The translations under genes and the position numbers were made by a program. A stretch of DNA of 64,000 bases. Source: Deltaproteobacteria bacterium (GTDB lineage: Bacteria > Myxococcota_A > UBA9160 > PR03). Within the stretch, counting starts at the first letter, position 1. Each line of letters begins with the position of its first letter. The stretch is taken from positions 62,001 through 126,000 of the forward strand of contig JAPSFT010000008.1 in the NCBI GenBank assembly GCA_035063765.1, written 5' to 3'. Below, one piece after another: positions 59,652-64,000 of the stretch. A model generated the notes under the pieces. It saw only the letters and a program-made list of their open reading frames with translations. It did no database searches and was not told the DNA's origin.

Positions 59652-60605
59652 CTACCGATCGCCCCCGTCGCCGCCGTCACGGGCGAGGGCCATCATGCCG
59701 CGGAAGCGCTCGCCGACGTCGATCGGCGCGTCCCAGGCCGCCCCCTCGAGCTCGCGGTAGGCACGCGCCACGTTGAAGTACAGGCGCTCGGGCTCGGTCC
59801 AGCCGGCGTAGGGGCCGAGCTCGATCTTGCGCGCAGCCTCGAGGGCGGGGAGCCCCGCCGCGAAATGGCGCCGGCTCTCGGCCAGCACGTACTCGAGGTA
59901 GGCCTTGAGCTCGCGTGCCCCCTCGACGCCGCAGAGCGGTCCGTGGCCCGGTACGATCGTCTCGGGTGCGAGCGCGACGATCCGGTCGAGCGCCTCACAC
60001 CACTGGGCGTAGCTTCCCTCCCAGCCGATGGGCGTGCACAGGCGGAAGAGTACGTCGCCCGCGAAGAGCACGCCGCGCTCCGGCAGGTGCACGATCAGGT
60101 CGCCGGCCGTGTGGGCCGGCCCCACGTAGAGCAGGTGGGCGGCCAGCCCGTCGAGGTCGAGCTCGAGCCGCTCGTCGAGCACGGTGGTGGGGGGGGTGAG
60201 CTCGATGCCGCGGAAGTCCCAGCCGGCGAGGCGCCGTCCGAGCTCGGCGAGCGCCTCGTCCACGCCGGGCTTGCCCGCGAGGCCCTTCACCGCCTCGAGG
60301 CCCTCGGGCGAGCCGTCGGCCGCGAAGCGCTCGCGGCAGCGCCGGTGGCCGATGATCTCGGCGCCGGCGAAGAGCTGGTTGCCCCAGCAGTGGTCGCCGT
60401 TGTGGTGCGTGTTCACGACCCGGCGCGCCGGCTCCGTCCAGACCTCCGCGTAGGTCTCGATCAGCCGGCGCGTATGCGGCAGGTCCCAGAACGTGTCCAC
60501 CACGAGGCCGCCACCGCGAGCCACCAGCCCGGAGTTGCTGCAACCCAGGCCACGATCTTCCTGGAGACAGGCATAGACGTCCCGGGCGAGCGCGCGAAGC
60601 TCCAT
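59652..60605 (-). CDS. MBL-fold metallo-hydrolase
   Basis: The 317-residue enzyme has the metal motif THHNGDHCWGNQL (a variant of HxHxDH), then PAHTAGDLIVHLPERGVLFAGD, and VPGHGPLCGVEGAREL. These supply histidines and an aspartate for two zinc ions. It resembles quinoprotein relay-type MBL proteins. It might act on lactones, thioesters or glyoxal esters. It is monocistronic. Confidence 0.9.
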   Translation of the reverse strand: MELRALARDVYACLQEDRGLGCSNSGLVARGGGLVVDTFWDLPHTRRLIETYAEVWTEPARRVVNTHHNGDHCWGNQLFAGAEIIGHRRCRERFAADGSPEGLEAVKGLAGKPGVDEALAELGRRLAGWDFRGIELTPPTTVLDERLELDLDGLAAHLLYVGPAHTAGDLIVHLPERGVLFAGDVLFRLCTPIGWEGSYAQWCEALDRIVALAPETIVPGHGPLCGVEGARELKAYLEYVLAESRRHFAAGLPALEAARKIELGPYAGWTEPERLYFNVARAYRELEGAAWDAPIDVGERFRGMMALARDGGDGGDR

Positions 60606-60772
60606 GGCGCGCCCATCCTAGTGCAGCACCGCCGAGAGCGGGAACACCACCTGGACGTCCGTCCTGCCGCCTGCCGGCAGCGCGCCTGCAACGAGGACGC
60701 AGGGGCGCGCCGTCAAGGCGCCGGCGCGGCCGGCCGAAACGAGGGGGCCGGGAAGCGATCACGGAGGCCCCC

Positions 60773-61129
60773 ATGACGAGCCGGATCCTCGCCGCCCTCA
60801 TCCTTGGCGCCGCGCTCATGCTCGCGCCGATGCCCGCGGCGCGCGCCGGCGAGCCGGCGCACCCGCTCTCGACCGACTGGCTCTCGGCGCCGCTGCTGCC
60901 CGGCCCGAGCGAGGCCTCGACCTGTCGCGCCGACGATCCCGCGCGGCGTTCGGCGCGGGCGCAGACCGCGGAGAGGATCGCCCAGGTCCGCGCCATGCTC
61001 GCGGCCGAGGCGGCGGCGTCGGGCGGGGGCGACGCCGTCGTGCTCAACAACCGCGGCTACAACTACGGCTCGAACGCCGTTGCCGACCCCGTCCTGGTGG
61101 AGTTCGAGGCGCAGCAGCGAGCCCGCTGA
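60773..61129 (+). CDS. Small secreted protein of unknown function
   Basis: The 118-residue protein has a signal peptide (LAALILGAALMLAPMPAARA) and a short mature part with one cysteine (STCRADDPARRSAR) and GYNYGSNAVADPVLVEFEAQ. The family is not recognised. The start has GGAGG upstream. It precedes the sensor kinase, with its own promoter between. Confidence 0.75.
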   Translation: MTSRILAALILGAALMLAPMPAARAGEPAHPLSTDWLSAPLLPGPSEASTCRADDPARRSARAQTAERIAQVRAMLAAEAAASGGGDAVVLNNRGYNYGSNAVADPVLVEFEAQQRAR

Positions 61130-61151
61130 AAAGCAGCGCTCCGGCGCCGGT

Positions 61152-61181
61152 TTGACGGGCGGCCGAGCGGCTCCGTACCAT
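61152..61181 (+). promoter_or_regulatory. Promoter of first sensor kinase
   Basis: TTGACG (61152-61157), 18 bases, then TACCAT (61176-61181). The -35 flank GGTTTGACGGGCG also stands before the next kinase at 63790, which strengthens both. The start codon is 38 bases downstream. Confidence 0.6.
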
Positions 61182-61219
61182 CCCGCCCGGGCGCCCCTCT
61201 GGTCAGGCTCGGGAGCGAG

Positions 61220-63793
61220 ATGAACCGCAACGCGACCCTGCGCTTCCGGCGGGTCACGGCGCTGCTGGCCTTGGGCTGGGCGCTGCTGGCGCTGGGCTTC
61301 GCCGTCGCGGAGCGGGTCGTCGGCCGCGAGGACCTGGTCCCGCCGCTCCTCGTGGGGGGCGCCGCGAGCGAGCCGTGGCGCATCTCGGCGGTGAGCGCGG
61401 AGGCGGCGGCCGCCGGCGTGCGCCCCGGCGACCGGCTGCTCGCGATCGACGGCCTTCCCGTCGAGCGCGCGCTCCTCGAGCCCGGGCGCCTGCGCCCCGG
61501 AGCCACCAACCGCTATCGCATCCGCCGGGCGCGCGACGAGGGGATCCTCGAGGTGGCGCTCCCGCCGGTCGCCCCCGACCGGCTCGTGCCGGCCGCGCTC
61601 GCGGTGGTCCAGGTCGCGCTACCCCTGATCGGTCTCGTCTACCTGCTGGTCGGGGCGGTCGTCTGGCGCCTGCGGCCGGATCGCGGCGAGACCTGGGCGC
61701 TGTTCCTGTTCTGCTGCGCGATGGGCGCCCAGCTCCTGCTGCCCCCGCGGCCGCGGGGATCCCCCTGGCTCCTCTACTGGCTGAACCTGCCCGTCGTCGG
61801 GGCCGCCACCTTCCAGCTCTTCACGTCGTATCCCTCCGAGCCACCGTGGGTGGTGCGCCAGCCCTGGGTGCGGTCGCTGCCCTTCGTGCTGGCCCTCCCG
61901 ATCGGTCTGCTCGCCGCCAGCGAGGGCGCGCTCGGCCTGCGCTGGCAGGTCGGCAAGCCGGCGGCGCTCTGGTTCACGATCGCGCTCTCGCTCGCCTCGC
62001 TGCTCGTCGCGATGAGCGAGCGGCGCCGGCTGCGCGAGACGAAGGCCGCCGACCGTGCCGACGTGATGCTGCTCGGCGCGCTGGTGAGCTTCCTGCCGGC
62101 GACGCTCGCGCTGCTGGCGGAGGAGCTCCTGGCCGCGCCCTTCCCCTGGTACCTGGGCCTGCTCTCCTTCTTCGTGTTCCCGGTGGCGGTGGGCTACGGG
62201 ATCGTGCGGCGGCAGCTCTTCGAGATCCGGGTGGTGGCGAAGTCGAGCGCCGCCTACGGCGCCGTGACGCTCGCGATCACGGGCATCTACGCCTTCCTGA
62301 TCATCTTCGCGGACGCGGTGGTGAGCCGCTTCAGCCTGGACGCGCGCTCGCCGGGGTTCTCGGTGGCGTTCCTCTTCGGGGCGATCCTCGCCTTCAACCC
62401 GCTGCGCGACCGCATGCAGCGGCTCGTGAACCGCCTCTTCGACCGCGACTACGCGCTCTACCGGCGCGCCGTCCGCGAGATCTCGGAGGCGATGGTCTCC
62501 ATGCTCTCGACCAAGGAGGTGGTGGACCGCATCCTGGTGGCGCTCACCGAGACGATGGGCGTCACGCGCGCCGTGGTCCTGCTCCAGGACGAGGGGCGCC
62601 GCCGGCTGGTCCCGGTGGCCTCGCGCGGCGAGTGGGAGGAGGAGGCGCTCGGGCTCTCGCTCCCGCTCGGCCACCCGCTCTGCGCGCGCCTGCTCGCGCG
62701 GCGCGACGCGCTCGCGCGCAGCGACTTCGACGACGAGCCGGACCTCGAGCTGCGCGAGCACTGCCGCGACGTCTTCGACCAGCTCGAGGTCGAGCTGGTC
62801 GTACCGATCCCCTACGGGGCGGACCTGCTCGGTGCGATCGGGGTCGGCCACAAGTTCTCGGGCGAGCGGCTCGGCGCCGAGGATCGCCAGCTCCTGATGA
62901 CGCTGGCCAACCAGAGCTCGATCGCGATCCAGAACGCGCGCGCCTTCGGCGAGATCGCCGACCTGAACGCCACGCTCGAGGCGCGCGTGGAGGAGCGCAC
63001 GCGCGAGCTGCACGACGCGCAATCCCAGCTCATGCAAAGCGAGAAGATGCGTTCGCTGGGCCAGCTCGTGGCGGGCGTCGCCCACGAGCTCAACAACCCG
63101 ATCGGCTTCGTGCACGCGAACCTCCAGCTCCTCCAGGAGTACAGCCGGCGGCTGGTGTCGGCGCAGCGCGCGGGCGAGGACACCTCGAAGATCGAGGCTG
63201 CGATCGAGAAGCTCCTGGCGCGCAGCCGCGAGGGCACCGAGCGGGTCACCAAGATCGTGCAGGACCTGCGCACCTTCTCGCGCATGGACCACGCCGCGCT
63301 CGCCGACGTGGACCTGAACGAGGAGCTCGACCGCACGATCGCGCTGATGGAGGCGCGCCTGCGCGACGGCATCGAGCTGGTGCGCGACTACGCGCCGCTG
63401 CCGCGCGTGCGCTGCTACGCCGGGCAGCTCAACCAGGTGTTCATGAACCTGCTCATGAACGCCTGCGACGAGCTCGACGGCAAGGGCCGGATCCGGGTCC
63501 GGACGCGGGTGCGCACCGGCGCGCGCAAGGAGCCCGTGGGCGTGCGCCTCGAGTTCCACGACGACGGCCCGGGCATCCCGCCCGACGTGCAGGCGCGGCT
63601 GTTCGAGCCCTTCTTCACCACCAAGCCGGTCGGCAAGGGGACGGGCCTCGGCCTGTCGATCTCCTACGGCATCGTCGAGCGCCATGGGGGGCGCATGCTG
63701 GTCGGCTCGGCGCCGGGGGAAGGGACGACCTTCGTGATCGAGCTGCCGCTGGTGGCCAGGCCGCTCGCCGACGGCGCGGGCGAAGCGGTTTGA
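61220..63793 (+). CDS. Membrane sensor histidine kinase with PDZ-like, GAF, HisKA and HATPase domains
   Basis: The 857-residue protein has a first helix, a PDZ-like region (about 40-120, VRPGDRLLAIDGLPVERALL), about seven further helices (120-400), a GAF domain (about 420-580), a coiled-coil (NATLEARVEERTRELHDA), HisKA (GQLVAGVAHELNNPIGFVHA, phospho-His near 622) and HATPase (NACDELDGKGRI, DDGPGIPPDVQARLF, GKGTGLGLSISYGIVERHGG). It should phosphorylate a response regulator, none of which is beside it. A second copy-like gene follows. Confidence 0.94.
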   Translation: MNRNATLRFRRVTALLALGWALLALGFAVAERVVGREDLVPPLLVGGAASEPWRISAVSAEAAAAGVRPGDRLLAIDGLPVERALLEPGRLRPGATNRYRIRRARDEGILEVALPPVAPDRLVPAALAVVQVALPLIGLVYLLVGAVVWRLRPDRGETWALFLFCCAMGAQLLLPPRPRGSPWLLYWLNLPVVGAATFQLFTSYPSEPPWVVRQPWVRSLPFVLALPIGLLAASEGALGLRWQVGKPAALWFTIALSLASLLVAMSERRRLRETKAADRADVMLLGALVSFLPATLALLAEELLAAPFPWYLGLLSFFVFPVAVGYGIVRRQLFEIRVVAKSSAAYGAVTLAITGIYAFLIIFADAVVSRFSLDARSPGFSVAFLFGAILAFNPLRDRMQRLVNRLFDRDYALYRRAVREISEAMVSMLSTKEVVDRILVALTETMGVTRAVVLLQDEGRRRLVPVASRGEWEEEALGLSLPLGHPLCARLLARRDALARSDFDDEPDLELREHCRDVFDQLEVELVVPIPYGADLLGAIGVGHKFSGERLGAEDRQLLMTLANQSSIAIQNARAFGEIADLNATLEARVEERTRELHDAQSQLMQSEKMRSLGQLVAGVAHELNNPIGFVHANLQLLQEYSRRLVSAQRAGEDTSKIEAAIEKLLARSREGTERVTKIVQDLRTFSRMDHAALADVDLNEELDRTIALMEARLRDGIELVRDYAPLPRVRCYAGQLNQVFMNLLMNACDELDGKGRIRVRTRVRTGARKEPVGVRLEFHDDGPGIPPDVQARLFEPFFTTKPVGKGTGLGLSISYGIVERHGGRMLVGSAPGEGTTFVIELPLVARPLADGAGEAV

Positions 63794-63819
63794 CGGGCGT
63801 GGAACGCGGCGCGTACCCT
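63790..63819 (+). promoter_or_regulatory. Promoter of second sensor kinase
   Basis: TTGACG (63790-63795), 18 bases, TACCCT (63814-63819). The -35 hexamer overlaps the stop codon of the first kinase. It is nearly identical to the promoter at 61152-61181. Confidence 0.6.
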
Positions 63820-63842
63820 CGCCGGTGGGGAGCCCGACCACG

Positions 63843-64000
63843 ATGAGCCTTCCCCGGCCCGGACTGCGCTTCCGGCGCGCCACCGTGTGGCTCGCCTTCG
63901 CCTGGGCGGCGCTGGCGCTCTTCGCCTTCCTGCGCGCCACGCTCTTCCACACCGGCTACACGATCCCCTTCCAGACCAGCACCTCGGCGCGCGTCACCAT
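63843..64000 (+). CDS. Second sensor kinase paralogue, 3' part outside window
   Basis: Only about 52 residues are visible: MSLPRPGLRFRRATVWLAFA then ALALFAFLRATLFHTGYTIP. The first lines match the start of the first kinase (LRFRRVTALLALGWALLALG). It appears to be a tandem duplicate that kept its promoter. The rest is beyond the edge. Confidence 0.7.
   Translation, partial: MSLPRPGLRFRRATVWLAFAWAALALFAFLRATLFHTGYTIPFQTSTSARVT

Overview
The window is very GC-rich chromosomal DNA from a Gram-negative bacterium. GTG and TTG starts are frequent, genes are packed tightly, and many neighbours overlap in GTGA or ATGA. Outer-membrane and secreted proteins, Tat signals, lipoproteins, PEP-CTERM-like tails, a FIST protein, two-component kinases and LuxE/LuxC homologues together suggest a deltaproteobacterium-like organism (Myxococcota or Binatota type). 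This placement is an inference; there is no rRNA gene here to settle it. I found no tRNA gene, rRNA gene, insertion sequence, prophage or CRISPR array.

Region by region. 1-3 kb: the end of a thiamine-diphosphate enzyme, small membrane/DUF proteins, a HugZ-like protein and a VTT membrane protein. 3-6.6 kb (minus): ferredoxin, CbiX-like chelatase, quinohaemoprotein dehydrogenase, exported phosphatase. 6.7-11.3 kb: CinA-N/MoCF protein, DUF4079 protein, a large unknown lipoprotein and an MFS transporter. 11.3-16.3 kb (minus): M23 peptidase, MutY, Smr, AroC, quinone oxidoreductase. 16.4-25.1 kb: phosphatase, Acs, aminopeptidase P, a structured 520-base intergenic region, RNase D, FIST and ProS. 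25.2-29.5 kb: a urate-oxidase-N-type membrane protein facing a cytochrome c, lipid-type enzymes and a macro-domain protein. 29.5-40.8 kb (minus): a stress block of msrB, a lipase/CHAT fusion, msrA, an Rrf2 regulator with candidate promoter and operator, then sufB-C-D-S-U and a DUF59 protein, and a TerB-like gene. 40.9-48.7 kb: LspA, a YidB/LysM protein, an aminotransferase-LuxE-LuxC cassette, a CDF transporter, FolK and a degenerate kinase. 48.9-60.6 kb: CysH, secreted and surface proteins, an AlgE-like barrel with a membrane LuxR regulator, and an MBL hydrolase. 60.7-64 kb: a small secreted protein and two tandem sensor kinases with matching promoters.

The best candidates for undescribed biology are four. 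First, the three-domain hydrolase/M17-N-like/CHAT protein lies between exported MsrA and MsrB and next to the SUF operon. Second, the aminotransferase-LuxE-LuxC cassette looks like an acid-to-aldehyde-to-amine pathway without luciferase. Third, the 20.4-20.9 kb intergenic region carries several long hairpins and a strong terminator. Fourth, a PEP-CTERM-type protein has fourteen propeller repeats and a tail that runs antisense into its neighbour.
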